Source: Alloyangia pacifica (GTDB lineage Bacteria > Pseudomonadota > Alphaproteobacteria > Rhodobacterales > Rhodobacteraceae). From it: DNA of 64,000 nt. The stretch covers positions 46,166 to 110,165 of the forward strand of contig NZ_FOZW01000017.1 in NCBI RefSeq assembly GCF_900116195.1, in the 5' to 3' direction. Under the pieces are notes generated by a model that ran no database searches, was not told where the DNA came from, and saw only the letters and a program-made list of their open reading frames with translations. Below are positions 32,663 to 42,048 of this stretch, piece after piece. Made by a program: the position numbers and the translations under genes. Each line of letters starts with the position of its first letter. Positions within the stretch are counted from its first letter, which is position 1.

Positions 32663-35208
32663 GACAGCAACCGGGTGACCATTTCGGTCACGTCGCGCGA
32701 CAGGCCCGGCTTGGCGGCGATGCGCTCAAGTTCGGCCTGCATCAGCCCGCGGCGGGTCTCGTCGTAACGCTTCCAGGTCTGGAAGGCCGAACACATGCGC
32801 GCCGTGGTCTGCGGGTTCTTCTCGTCGAGCTTGATCAGCCAGTCCGCCAGCAGCCTGTAGCCCGCGCCGTCGATCCGGTGGAAGCCGGCGTGGTTCATCG
32901 CCAGCGCCCCCATCACCGCGCGGAAGCGGTTGGGGTTCTTCATGTCGAAGTCCGGATCCTCGGTCAGCGCCTTGGCGCGGTCGGCGGTTTCCGACGGGCC
33001 GGAGGCCGCCACCTGCAGGCCGAACCACTTGTCCATCACCAGCCGGTCGCCGTTCCATTGCGCGCGGAACTTGGCGAGCGCCTCCTCACCCGCGCCCGCC
33101 TGCACGAGGCAGGCCAGCGCCGAGAGCTGCAGCGTCATGTTGTCGGCGCTGGCGAACTGCGCCTTGGCCGCTTCGCCGCCGTCGAGGCGCGAGGTCAGCG
33201 CCAGCACCGCCGAGCCGAGCGCGCGCTTGCCGGATTGTTCGGCGTCTGGCTGGTAGGGCTCGGTGACCTTGGCCTCTTCGGCGAGGTGCGGCAGCAGGTT
33301 CGACCAGCGCTCGGCGCGGGTCTTCTTGAGCACCTCGGTGGCGGTCCAGATCGCATCGGGGTCCGGCGTCACCCCGCGCTGGTGCAGCACCTGCGCCAGC
33401 TCGGACTGCGTCGGCGTGCCCAGCATCAGCGCGCGGTAGGCCGGATCGAGCGCGCTGTCGCGGATCACCGCTTCCAGCCCGTCGAGCCAGGCGGTATCGG
33501 GCTCGGCGCCCTCGGTGATCATCGACACGAGGCACTCGCGGGCCAGATCGCGGTTGGCTTCCCAGCGGTTGAAACTGTCGGTGTCATGGGCGAGCAGGAA
33601 GGCGCGTTCTTCTTTGGTGCTTTCACGCTCCAGCACCACCGGGGCCGAGAAACCACGCAGGATCGAGGGTACGGGCTTGGCCGAAAGCCCCTCGAAGGTG
33701 AAGCTCTGCTCCGCCTCGGTCAGCTCCAGCACGGTGGTCGGCACGACCTCGTCGCCATTGGGCGAGAGCAGCCCCACGGCCACCGGGATCACCTGCGGCA
33801 GCTTCTCGGGCTGGCCAGGGGTGGGGGGCGTGTGCTGCTTGAGGGTCAGCGTGTAGGTGCCATCCGCGAACGCCTCCGACACGGCCACATGCGGCGTCCC
33901 TGCCTGAGAGTACCAGCGCTTGAACTGGGTGAGGTCGCGGCCTGTGGCCTCCTCGAAGACCTTGAGCCAGTCCTCGATGGTGGCCGCATCGCCGTCGTGC
34001 CGCTCGAAGTAGAGGTCGAGCGCCTTGGCATAGCCCTCGTCGCCCACCAGCCGCTTCAGCATGCCGATGACCTCGGCGCCCTTCTCGTAGACGGTGGCGG
34101 TGTAGAAGTTGTTGATCTCCTGGAAGCTCTCGGGGCGCACCGGATGCGAGAGGGGCCCTTGGTCCTCGGGGAACTGGCGGCCGCGCAAGTCGATCACGTC
34201 GGAGATGCGCTTCACCTCCTCGCCGCGCATGTCGGAGGTGAACTGCGCGTCGCGGAAGACCGTGAGACCCTCTTTCAGGCACAGCTGGAACCAGTCGCGG
34301 CAGGTGATGCGGTTGCCGGTCCAGTTGTGAAAATACTCATGCGCGATGATCGCCTCGATGCGCTCGAAGTTGGCATCGGTGGCGGTCTCGGGCGAGGCAA
34401 GCACGGCGGAGGAGTTGAAGATGTTCAGCCCCTTGTTCTCCATCGCACCCATGTTGAAATCATCGACGGCGACGATGTTGAAGATGTCGAGGTCGTACTC
34501 CCGGCCGTAGACCTCCTCGTCCCACTTCATCGACTTCTTCAGTGCTTCCATGCCGAAGGCGCATTTGCCCTCATCGCCGGGGCGCACCCAGAGGTTCAAC
34601 TCCACGTCGCGGCCCGACATGGTGGTGAAGCTGCCGGGATGGTTGACCAGATCGCCGGCGACCAGCGCAAAGAGATAGGCAGGCTTCGGCCACGGGTCAT
34701 GCCACTCGGCCCAGCCCTCGCCGCTGTCCTGCGGGTTGCCGTTCGACAGCTTGACCTTTTCCGCACCCTCGACGCGCACGGTGAAGACCGACATCACGTC
34801 GGGCCGGTCGGGGTAGAAGGTGATCTTGCGGAAGCCCTCGGCCTCGCATTGGGTGCAGTACATGCCGTTCGACATATAGAGCCCCTCGAGGGCGAAATTC
34901 TCCACCGGCGCGATCTCGACCTCGGCCTCCCAGGTGAAGCCGCCCTCGGGCACCGCGCAGGTGAGGCCGGTGTCAGTGATCTCGGGGGTGACAGGGGTGC
35001 CGTCGATGGCAAAGGAGATCGGCTTCAGCTGTTCGCCGTGCAGGAAGAACGCCTGCTTCGGTGCGTCGGGGTTCGGCGCGAAGCGGATGCGCGAACGGAC
35101 GCGGGTCGCCGAGGGCGCAAGCACGAAGGTCAGATGCACCTCTTCGGCGGTCCAGCCGAATGGGGTGTAATCCTTGAGGTAGATGGTCTGGGGGCTTGCG
35201 TCCTTCAT
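32659..35208 (-). CDS. pepN: aminopeptidase N (M1 metallopeptidase)
   Basis: 849 residues, close to the usual length for the bacterial PepN clade. The exopeptidase motif GAMEN is at 254-258 and the zinc site HEYFH at 290-294 with E313 as third ligand (FQLCLKEG). A DUF3458 (Ig-like) domain follows from about 445, then the C-terminal helical domain. It removes N-terminal residues from peptides in the cytosol. The SDR gene follows with a 4-nt overlap. Confidence 0.96.
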   Translation of the reverse strand: MKDASPQTIYLKDYTPFGWTAEEVHLTFVLAPSATRVRSRIRFAPNPDAPKQAFFLHGEQLKPISFAIDGTPVTPEITDTGLTCAVPEGGFTWEAEVEIAPVENFALEGLYMSNGMYCTQCEAEGFRKITFYPDRPDVMSVFTVRVEGAEKVKLSNGNPQDSGEGWAEWHDPWPKPAYLFALVAGDLVNHPGSFTTMSGRDVELNLWVRPGDEGKCAFGMEALKKSMKWDEEVYGREYDLDIFNIVAVDDFNMGAMENKGLNIFNSSAVLASPETATDANFERIEAIIAHEYFHNWTGNRITCRDWFQLCLKEGLTVFRDAQFTSDMRGEEVKRISDVIDLRGRQFPEDQGPLSHPVRPESFQEINNFYTATVYEKGAEVIGMLKRLVGDEGYAKALDLYFERHDGDAATIEDWLKVFEEATGRDLTQFKRWYSQAGTPHVAVSEAFADGTYTLTLKQHTPPTPGQPEKLPQVIPVAVGLLSPNGDEVVPTTVLELTEAEQSFTFEGLSAKPVPSILRGFSAPVVLERESTKEERAFLLAHDTDSFNRWEANRDLARECLVSMITEGAEPDTAWLDGLEAVIRDSALDPAYRALMLGTPTQSELAQVLHQRGVTPDPDAIWTATEVLKKTRAERWSNLLPHLAEEAKVTEPYQPDAEQSGKRALGSAVLALTSRLDGGEAAKAQFASADNMTLQLSALACLVQAGAGEEALAKFRAQWNGDRLVMDKWFGLQVAASGPSETADRAKALTEDPDFDMKNPNRFRAVMGALAMNHAGFHRIDGAGYRLLADWLIKLDEKNPQTTARMCSAFQTWKRYDETRRGLMQAELERIAAKPGLSRDVTEMVTRLLS

Positions 35209-35405
35209 GGGCGTCTCCTTGCCTGGAGTTGTGGGCTGGCGCCTGCCGGAACCGGCGCGTCAGCGGGACGTTATGCCCATGAGAGGCGCGCGGCAACCGC
35301 TGCGCCGGTGAAATGCCAGTGACGCGCGGGAGGGCGTCGAGGCGCGCGGGGAGAACCTCTCCCGGTGCGACGCTCGCGCAGTCTTCCGCGGCAAGGAGAC
35401 CAGAC

Positions 35406-35609
35406 ATGTCCGCACCCGACACCGATACGAAGACGCAGGAGAAGGAACACCGCGGACCGTTGATCGGGATCTGGGCCGCGCTGGTCGTCGTGGCACTGCT
35501 GCTGGTCTGGTGGCTGGCCTATGCCACGAATGGCGAAGAGCCCGAGCCGGGACAGGCCGCCGCCCCGGCAAGCGAAGCGCAGCAGGAAGCAGCCCCGGCA
35601 GGCGATTGA
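35406..35609 (+). CDS. small single-span membrane protein
   Basis: 67 residues: a charged N-terminus, one strong membrane helix (about 19-40, with IGIWAALVVVALLLVWW), and an acidic Ala/Pro/Glu tail predicted outside the membrane. Divergent from pepN with a GCAAGGAG site before ATG 35406. No family recognised. Confidence 0.6.
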   Translation: MSAPDTDTKTQEKEHRGPLIGIWAALVVVALLLVWWLAYATNGEEPEPGQAAAPASEAQQEAAPAGD

Positions 35610-35637
35610 TCAGGGCAAACCGGCGCCGCTGTGCGGC

Positions 35638-35988
35638 TCACTCGCAGCGCACGACGCCGTTCGCATCCGGGGTGCAGTTCTGCTGTGCGCGCCGCGTGAT
35701 GCTCGGCGGGCGTGTCGGGCTGACCGCGCCGCCGCGGTCCGTGGTCGTGTCGCCCGGGGCGATGAAGGTGCCACCATCAGTGTTGTCGCGCACGATGCCG
35801 TTGCGGTCGGTGGTCTGCGGGGCGTCGCGACGCTCGCGGGTGATCCCGAGCTGGTCGGTGGAAAATGTCGAGGGTCCGGCGCAGCGGGTGATGCCGTTCT
35901 TGTCCGCCACGCATCCCTTCACCTGCGCGAGCAGAGGGCCGGGCAGGGTCGCGGCGGCAAGGGCGAGGGCAGCGAGCAGGGGTTTCAT
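35638..35988 (-). CDS. small exported protein with NG(I/V)xR repeats
   Basis: 116 residues starting at ATG 35988, with a Sec signal (cleavage near LLAQV, residue 22). The mature part has repeated short motifs: DKNGITRC, a related QLGITRE, DRNGIVRD and DANGVVRCE. Three cysteines remain after the signal. The repeats resemble a short beta-turn repeat rather than an EF hand. Function unknown. It lies downstream of the RND pump genes on the same strand with 86 bases between. Confidence 0.6.
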   Translation of the reverse strand: MKPLLAALALAAATLPGPLLAQVKGCVADKNGITRCAGPSTFSTDQLGITRERRDAPQTTDRNGIVRDNTDGGTFIAPGDTTTDRGGAVSPTRPPSITRRAQQNCTPDANGVVRCE

Positions 35989-36074
35989 CGCGGATCTCCC
36001 GTTGGCGCACCGATCTCCGGTGCTCCCCTTGATATAGGCAGGGATCCGCGTTGCACCAAACCGCGGGGGCTGCG

Positions 36075-39000
36075 CTATTCCGCCGCGCGCATGGTGGTCT
36101 TGGCGCCCGGCGCGCCCGTGCCTTCGGCATCTGGATCGTCCCAGAGGATCAGCGGCGCCTTCACCTTGCGGGCCTCGCGCTGCAGCGCCCAGTCCCGCGC
36201 CGCCCGGCTGCCGCGCCCGAAGGAGGCGATCGCCAGAAGCCGCGCCAGCCAATGCGCGTAGGTCGAGAGCCACACCCGCAGCGCCAGCATCGCGGGGGTG
36301 AAGACCAGCGTCAGCACCGTGGCGATCGACAGGCCGAAGACAACCGCCGAGGCCAGCGGCTTCCACCACAGCGAGGTCGGGGCATTGATCGAATAGCCGC
36401 CGCCGAAGAAGTCGAGGCTGAGGCCGATCATCATCGGGAAGAGCCCCGCGATGGTGGTGATCGTGGTCAGCAGCACCGGGCGGATGCGGTCCTCGGCGGT
36501 GCGCACGATCGCCTCGAGCCGCGGCATGTAGCGCGAGTAGTCCTGGAAGGTGTCGATCAGCACGATGTTGTTGTTCACCACGATGCCCGCCAGCGCCACG
36601 ACCCCGGTGCCCGACATGATGATCGAGAAGGTCTGGTCGAGCACGATCATCCCGAGGAAGACGCCCGCCGTGGACAGCACCACCGCCAGCAGCACCAGCA
36701 CCGAGTTGTAGAAGCTGTTGAACTGCGCCAGCAGGATGATGAACATCAGTCCCAGCGCGGCGGCGAAGGCCTGCGTCAGGAAGGCCTGGCTTTCCGCCTC
36801 CTCCTCCTGATCGCCTGTCCACTCCCAGCTGATGCCCGGGGGAAACTCGGTGGTTTCCAGAAGGCTCGACAGGGTAGAGATGCGCTCGTTGGCGGTGACC
36901 GGCACCGTGGCAAGCGTGCCGGTGGCAGCCGCCTCGCGGATCGCCTCCGCGCTCTGGCCGTCTTCGGTTCGGGTGATCTCGTAGCCGGCCCCACGCACCG
37001 TGAGCGCACCACCCTCGGCCTCGCGCCCGTAGCCGAGCGTCTCTGCGCCCGAGGTGAACTTTACCAGCCCCTCGGTCACGCCCGCCTTCACGTCGAAGTA
37101 GCGCTTGCGGCCTTCCCGGTTGATCTCGGCCAGCTTGGGCACCGGCGTGCGGGTGATGAAATGCGACAGCGGGATCAGCCCGTCGGTGGTGCGCACCCGC
37201 AGGGTGTCGAGGGTGGAGAGCACGCGGTCCTCGGCGGGCAGGCGCACGCGGATGTCGATTTCCTCGTCCGAGCTGTCGACCGGCATGGTGTCGAGCGTCA
37301 CGCCGCGGGTCACCAGCTGCACCATGGCGCCGACGGTGGCCACGTCCGCGCCGTAGCGCCCGGCCTCCTCCACGTCGACGTCGATCTGCCAGTCGATGCC
37401 GGGCAGGGGGCGGGTGTCCTCGATCAGCCGCAGGCCCGCCATGGCGTCGAACTCGGCGCGCGCAGTCTCGGTGGCGGCCAGCAGGTCGTCCCAGTTGTCG
37501 CCTTTGATCCGCAGGTGCACCGGCTTGGCCGAGGCAGGGCCCATGGCGAGGTTGAGGATCTCGGTCTCGACGCCGGGGATCGTCGCCAGCTCTGCGCTCA
37601 GCTCGGCCAGCACGATGTCGCCGTCGAGCTCGGGCCGGTCGCGGCGGTTCTCCCACGGGACCACCTCGAGCTGGATCTGCCCGATGGTATCGGTGGGCGG
37701 CTGCGCGCCGCCGGTGTTCGATTCCAGCCCGCCGTCGCCGGCGAAGGCAAAGGCGGTCTCGATGCCCGGGTGCTTCAGCACGATCGTCTCGGCGCGCTTC
37801 ACCAGCGCGTCCTTCTCGGCCAGCGAGAGGTTGCCGCGTGCGCGGACGTATACGATGGCCTGCTCGGGTTCGCTCTCGGTGAAGAACTCGGTACCGTTGT
37901 TATTCTGCCCGTAGTAGCCGAAGACCGAGATGACGAAGAAGATCACCGCGCCGATGGTCACCAGCGGCATGATCGGGTTGCCGGTGACCAGCTGGATCAC
38001 CCGGCCAAAGATGCTGCGGCGGTAGGTCTTGCGCACGCGGGTGCGCCTGCGCTCGATCTGCGCCGCGTCGAGGGTGATCGAGGCCATGACGGCGAAGAGC
38101 AGAAAGACCACGATCCCCGGCACCCGCGCGCCGCGCCCCTCAACAAGCGTGAAGCCGAGGAACGACGGGTTCAGCACCAGCAGCGCGCCGAGTAGCATCC
38201 CCCCCAGCGCCACAACCACTAGCGCCGCGCGTGCCGGCCAGCCCTGCACCGTCTTGCGCAGGCCGAGCGAGGCATTGTGCAGGGCGCGCGAGAAGCGGCC
38301 CGAGACGCCGCCCATGACCGGCAGGTAGACCAGCGCCACGATCAGCGAAGCCGAGAGCACGAAGATCAGCGTCACCGGCAGCATGCCCATGAACTCGCCC
38401 GCGACCCCGGGCCAGAACAGCATCGGCAGGAAGGCGCAGAGCGTGGTGGCGGTGGAGCTGACCACCGGCCAGAACATCCGCTTGGCGGCCTCGACATAGG
38501 CGTGCATCGGCCCGACGCCGTCGGAGATGCGCTTGTCTGCGTATTCCACCACCACGATCGCCCCGTCGACCAGCATGCCCACGGCGAGGATCAGCCCGAA
38601 CATGACGATGTTCGACACGGTGATGCCCATGATCGCCAGCAGCACGAAGCACAGCAGGAAGGAGGTCGGGATGGCAAACCCCACGAGCAGCGCCGCGCGG
38701 GTGCCGAGCGAGCCCAGCACCACGATCATCACCAGCGCGATGGCGGTCAGCACCGCGCCCTCGAGCTGGCTGACCATCGAGTCGACGATGCGCGACTGAT
38801 CGTTGCTTTCCTCGACCACCACCGTGGCGCGCAGTTCCGCGGGCCAGCCCTGCTGCGCCTCGGCGACGGTCGCGCGCACGGCGCTGGCGGTGTCGATCAG
38901 GTTGTAGCCCTTGCGCTTGACCACCTGCAGCGCCACCGCCGTGTCGCCGTTGAAGCGCGCGGTGCCGGTGCGGTCCTCGAAGGTGAGGCGGATGTCCGCA

Positions 39001-39770
39001 AGATCTCCCAGCGTCACCACCCGGTCGCCGTTCACCTTGATCGGCAGGTCGAAGATGTCCTGCGGTTCGCGGAAGCTCGAGGGGATCTTCACCGAGAAGG
39101 TGCCGCGCTCGGAGCGCACCTCGCCGGCGGCGATCAGCTGGTTGTTGTTCTGGACTGTCTGGATCAGCTCGCTTGCCGTGACGTTGTAGCTTTCCAGCTT
39201 CAAAGGGTCGATGACCACCTCGACCATCTCGTCGCGATTGCCGGCGATGCCCGCTTCGAGCACCGAATCCAGCGCCTCGACGCGGTCCTGCAGGTCCTTG
39301 GCGACCTGCGCCATGGTGCGTTCGGGCAGCGGGCCCGTGAGCGAGACGATGATGATCGGGAACTCCGAGAAGTTGATCTCGGAGATGGTGTATTGCTCGG
39401 CGCCCTCGGGGAACTTGGCCTGCGCCTTGGTCATCGCGTCGCGCACCTCGGCCATGGTCTCGGTGCGGTTCCAGCCGAACTCGAACTCCATGGCGACCCC
39501 GGCATAGCCCTCGGAGGCGACGCCGCTGATCTTGTCGAGCCCGTCGATGTCCGACAGCTCGGTCTCCATCGGCTTGACCATCAGCGTCTCGGCATCCTCG
39601 GCCGATATGCCGGGGAAGGGGACCGAGACGAAGAGCGCCGGGATCTCGATGTCCGGTTCGCCTTCTTTCGGCAGGGTGATATAGGCGAAGGCCCCGGCGA
39701 CGATCGACAGGACGATGAAGGCAAGCACCATGCGCGCGCGCTGCGCCGCCCAGTCGACGATGCCGGTCAC
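36075..39770 (-). CDS. RND-family efflux pump, inner-membrane permease
   Basis: 1231 residues from a GTG at 39770. The AcrB/MexB superfamily layout is clear: first membrane helix at about 13-33, two large periplasmic loops and a TM4 with GMLVDGAIVVVEYADK, where the aspartate belongs to the proton relay. It is about 190 residues longer than typical AcrB. The extra length includes an inserted hydrophobic stretch (two or three helices near residues 505-590) between the two halves and a cytosolic tail after the last helix. It should export drugs, detergents or other small molecules with the adaptor encoded just upstream, with which it overlaps by GTGA. No outer-membrane channel gene is adjacent. 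Confidence 0.92.
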   Translation of the reverse strand: MTGIVDWAAQRARMVLAFIVLSIVAGAFAYITLPKEGEPDIEIPALFVSVPFPGISAEDAETLMVKPMETELSDIDGLDKISGVASEGYAGVAMEFEFGWNRTETMAEVRDAMTKAQAKFPEGAEQYTISEINFSEFPIIIVSLTGPLPERTMAQVAKDLQDRVEALDSVLEAGIAGNRDEMVEVVIDPLKLESYNVTASELIQTVQNNNQLIAAGEVRSERGTFSVKIPSSFREPQDIFDLPIKVNGDRVVTLGDLADIRLTFEDRTGTARFNGDTAVALQVVKRKGYNLIDTASAVRATVAEAQQGWPAELRATVVVEESNDQSRIVDSMVSQLEGAVLTAIALVMIVVLGSLGTRAALLVGFAIPTSFLLCFVLLAIMGITVSNIVMFGLILAVGMLVDGAIVVVEYADKRISDGVGPMHAYVEAAKRMFWPVVSSTATTLCAFLPMLFWPGVAGEFMGMLPVTLIFVLSASLIVALVYLPVMGGVSGRFSRALHNASLGLRKTVQGWPARAALVVVALGGMLLGALLVLNPSFLGFTLVEGRGARVPGIVVFLLFAVMASITLDAAQIERRRTRVRKTYRRSIFGRVIQLVTGNPIMPLVTIGAVIFFVISVFGYYGQNNNGTEFFTESEPEQAIVYVRARGNLSLAEKDALVKRAETIVLKHPGIETAFAFAGDGGLESNTGGAQPPTDTIGQIQLEVVPWENRRDRPELDGDIVLAELSAELATIPGVETEILNLAMGPASAKPVHLRIKGDNWDDLLAATETARAEFDAMAGLRLIEDTRPLPGIDWQIDVDVEEAGRYGADVATVGAMVQLVTRGVTLDTMPVDSSDEEIDIRVRLPAEDRVLSTLDTLRVRTTDGLIPLSHFITRTPVPKLAEINREGRKRYFDVKAGVTEGLVKFTSGAETLGYGREAEGGALTVRGAGYEITRTEDGQSAEAIREAAATGTLATVPVTANERISTLSSLLETTEFPPGISWEWTGDQEEEAESQAFLTQAFAAALGLMFIILLAQFNSFYNSVLVLLAVVLSTAGVFLGMIVLDQTFSIIMSGTGVVALAGIVVNNNIVLIDTFQDYSRYMPRLEAIVRTAEDRIRPVLLTTITTIAGLFPMMIGLSLDFFGGGYSINAPTSLWWKPLASAVVFGLSIATVLTLVFTPAMLALRVWLSTYAHWLARLLAIASFGRGSRAARDWALQREARKVKAPLILWDDPDAEGTGAPGAKTTMRAAE

Positions 39771-41065
39771 TGCAGGATCTCCTGGTAGCTCGGCGCGACC
39801 GGCACGCCGTCGGTGACGTATTCCTGCCCGAGGGTGATCACGTCGACGCTGTCCGGCAGCCCGGCGATCCAGACGCCGTCGGGCGTGTCGCGCAGGATGC
39901 TGACGGGGACGAATTGTGCGGTCTGCTCGGCGCTCACCGTGCGCAGGCCCATACGGCCCTCGTCGTTCAGCGTCAGCGCGCTCTGCGGCAGCAGATGCGC
40001 CTGCGCGCCGTCGGCCTCGATCAGGATGCGCGCGGTCTGGCCGGCGCGCAGCGTCAGGTCGGGGTTTTCAAGCGTGACCTCGACGCGGAAGGTGCGGGTG
40101 GTCTCGTCGGCCTGCCGCGAGACGAAGGTGACGGTGCCGGCACGCGTCTCGCCGCCGGTCAGCTGCGCGCCGGCCCGCGCTCCGAGATGGATGCGGGTCA
40201 CGTCGGCCTCGGGCGCGTAGCCCACCAGCCGGATCGGATCGAGCTGCAGCACATGCGCGCAGGTGGCGTTGCCCGTCGTGCTCATCAGCAGACCGAGTTC
40301 GGCGGTGTCGCTCTCCAGCACGCCGCCGAAGGGCGCGGTTATGGTCAGGTTCCCGACTGCCTTGCGGGCGGTGGCGACGGCGGCCTCGGCGCTCTGGATC
40401 GCGGCCTCAAGACTGTCCGTGCCGGCGCGGGCGGCTTCCAGCCCGGCCTCTGCGCTGCGCACGCTGGCCTCGGCGGCGCGCATCTTGGCCTCGGCGGAGG
40501 CAACGGAGGTGCGCGAGGAATAGCCGCCCTGCGACAGCTCGCGGGCAGCGGTCAGGTTGATCTCGGCCTCGGCCACGGCGGCCTCTGCCTGCGCCAGCAG
40601 CGCCTCGGCCTCGGGAAGGGCGGCCTCGACCTGCGGGCGCTGCGCCCGAGCCTCGGCAAGCCTTGCCTCGGCCTCGACAAGCGCCGCGCCAGTGGTGCCG
40701 GGATCGAGTTCGCACAGCACCGCGCCTTGCTCGACGAGGCTGCCCTTGCGCAGCGGGGTGGAGATCACCCGGCCCGAGGCCTCGGACAGCACCTCGACCT
40801 CGCGCGAGGGCTGGGTTTCGCCGCGCAGCAGCACCGCATCGTCGATCTGCTGCGCCTGGGAATGGCGGGCCATGACCGACACCGCGCCCTGCGCGGGCTG
40901 CTCTGCTGCGATGGGCGCGTCTTCGGAGGTATCGGCCGAGGCTTCGGCGCTCGCGTCTTCGGGCGCGCCACCACGGGCCCAGCCCATGAGCCGCTCACGG
41001 TCGAGAACCACCGCGTAGAGAACCGCCGCGACAATAAGGGCGGTGAGGATCGAAATCAGTTTCAT
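39767..41065 (-). CDS. RND efflux periplasmic adaptor (membrane fusion protein)
   Basis: 432 residues from ATG 41065 with a GGGAAGG site; an earlier ATG at 41101 adds 12 residues without a good site. One N-terminal membrane anchor (about 3-22) is followed by an acidic Ala/Glu spacer, a split lipoyl/barrel-sandwich domain, and a long Ala/Glu-rich coiled-coil hairpin (about 125-225). A beta-barrel and membrane-proximal domain completes it. It bridges the permease to an outer-membrane channel. The gene is first in the two-gene pump operon. Confidence 0.9.
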   Translation of the reverse strand: MKLISILTALIVAAVLYAVVLDRERLMGWARGGAPEDASAEASADTSEDAPIAAEQPAQGAVSVMARHSQAQQIDDAVLLRGETQPSREVEVLSEASGRVISTPLRKGSLVEQGAVLCELDPGTTGAALVEAEARLAEARAQRPQVEAALPEAEALLAQAEAAVAEAEINLTAARELSQGGYSSRTSVASAEAKMRAAEASVRSAEAGLEAARAGTDSLEAAIQSAEAAVATARKAVGNLTITAPFGGVLESDTAELGLLMSTTGNATCAHVLQLDPIRLVGYAPEADVTRIHLGARAGAQLTGGETRAGTVTFVSRQADETTRTFRVEVTLENPDLTLRAGQTARILIEADGAQAHLLPQSALTLNDEGRMGLRTVSAEQTAQFVPVSILRDTPDGVWIAGLPDSVDVITLGQEYVTDGVPVAPSYQEILQ

Positions 41066-41144
41066 GTCGGCCTTCCCATTCTCTGGGACGATTACGCGCA
41101 TGTGGCGCTGCCGGATCAGCCGGAGCAGCGCGCGCGGAGATGTG

Positions 41145-41159
41145 ACTAAACTCTTTAGT
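41145..41159. promoter_or_regulatory. palindromic operator candidate upstream of the RND pump operon
   Basis: ACTAAA-CTC-TTTAGT is a perfect 6+6 inverted repeat (41145-41150 / 41154-41159) in the divergent region, about 80 bases upstream of the adaptor start. Such TAAACT-type palindromes are common operators of TetR-type pump repressors. No regulator gene is adjacent. Confidence 0.5.
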
Positions 41160-41342
41160 TCAGAATAAAGGAATTGGGAAACCGATCAAGCGGCGTTCTG
41201 CCGCGCTTGGCATGCTGCCGCCCCAGGCCGAGCCGGCGAGCCTGGGCTCGTGGAGAAGAGGCAATGCTGCCGCGGGCTTGGCCTTGGCAGCCTGCGCCTG
41301 CCGCGTTAAGAGGGGGCAACAATCGAAAGGTGAGGCAGCCCC

Positions 41343-41999
41343 GTGAGCAATACCGACAGTTTCATCGACGAGGTGACCGAGGAGGTCCGCCGCGACAGGC
41401 TCTACGCGCTGCTCAAGCGCTTCGGCTGGATCGGCGTGGTCGCGGTGCTGGCCATCGTCGGCGGTGCGGCGTGGCGCGAATACAGCGCCGTGCAGCGGCA
41501 GGCGCAGGCCGAGGCCTTCGGCGATGCGCTGCGCGGCGCTCTCGAGGCGGATGCGCCGGCGGATCGCGCGGCGGCGCTGAGCGAAGTGACGGTGCCCGGC
41601 GCCGAGGCCGCCGTGGTGACCGATCTGCTGTCGGCGAGCGAGCTTGCCTCTGCCGAGGATGGGGCCGCCGCGACGACGTTGCTCGATGCGGCCGCCGCGA
41701 ATGGCGAGCTGCCGGAGATCTACCGCGAGATCGCCGCTTACAAGGCGGTCAGCCGCACGGACTCGGGGCTTTCGGACGATGAGCGCCGCATCCGGCTCGA
41801 GGCGCTGGCGGTGCCCGGCAAGCCGCTGCGCCTGCTCGCCGAGGAACAGCTCGCGCTGCTCGACATCAAGGCAGGCGATACCGAGGCCGCGCTCGAGAAG
41901 CTGCAGCGGCTGCTGCAGGATTCCGAGATCACCGCGGGCTTGCGCCAGCGGGCGACACAGTTGATTGTGGCGCTCGGCGGCACCCCCGATGCAGGCTGA
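41343..41999 (+). CDS. YfgM-like membrane protein with TPR-type periplasmic domain
   Basis: 218 residues from GTG 41343 with an AAGGTGAGG site. A cytosolic N-terminus (DSFIDEVTEEVRRDRL) leads into one membrane helix (about 29-46) and an Ala-rich helical domain outside, matching the layout of the tetratricopeptide-like YfgM/TPR_21 family. In E. coli YfgM works with the SecYEG translocon and PpiD, and yfgM sits directly upstream of bamB, exactly as here. Role: periplasmic chaperone network at the translocon, by analogy. Confidence 0.78.
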   Translation: MSNTDSFIDEVTEEVRRDRLYALLKRFGWIGVVAVLAIVGGAAWREYSAVQRQAQAEAFGDALRGALEADAPADRAAALSEVTVPGAEAAVVTDLLSASELASAEDGAAATTLLDAAAANGELPEIYREIAAYKAVSRTDSGLSDDERRIRLEALAVPGKPLRLLAEEQLALLDIKAGDTEAALEKLQRLLQDSEITAGLRQRATQLIVALGGTPDAG

Positions 42000-42048
42000 T
42001 AAGGCGCACGGGACCGTGACAAGGACCAAGTACGACGGGGGCAGTGTT

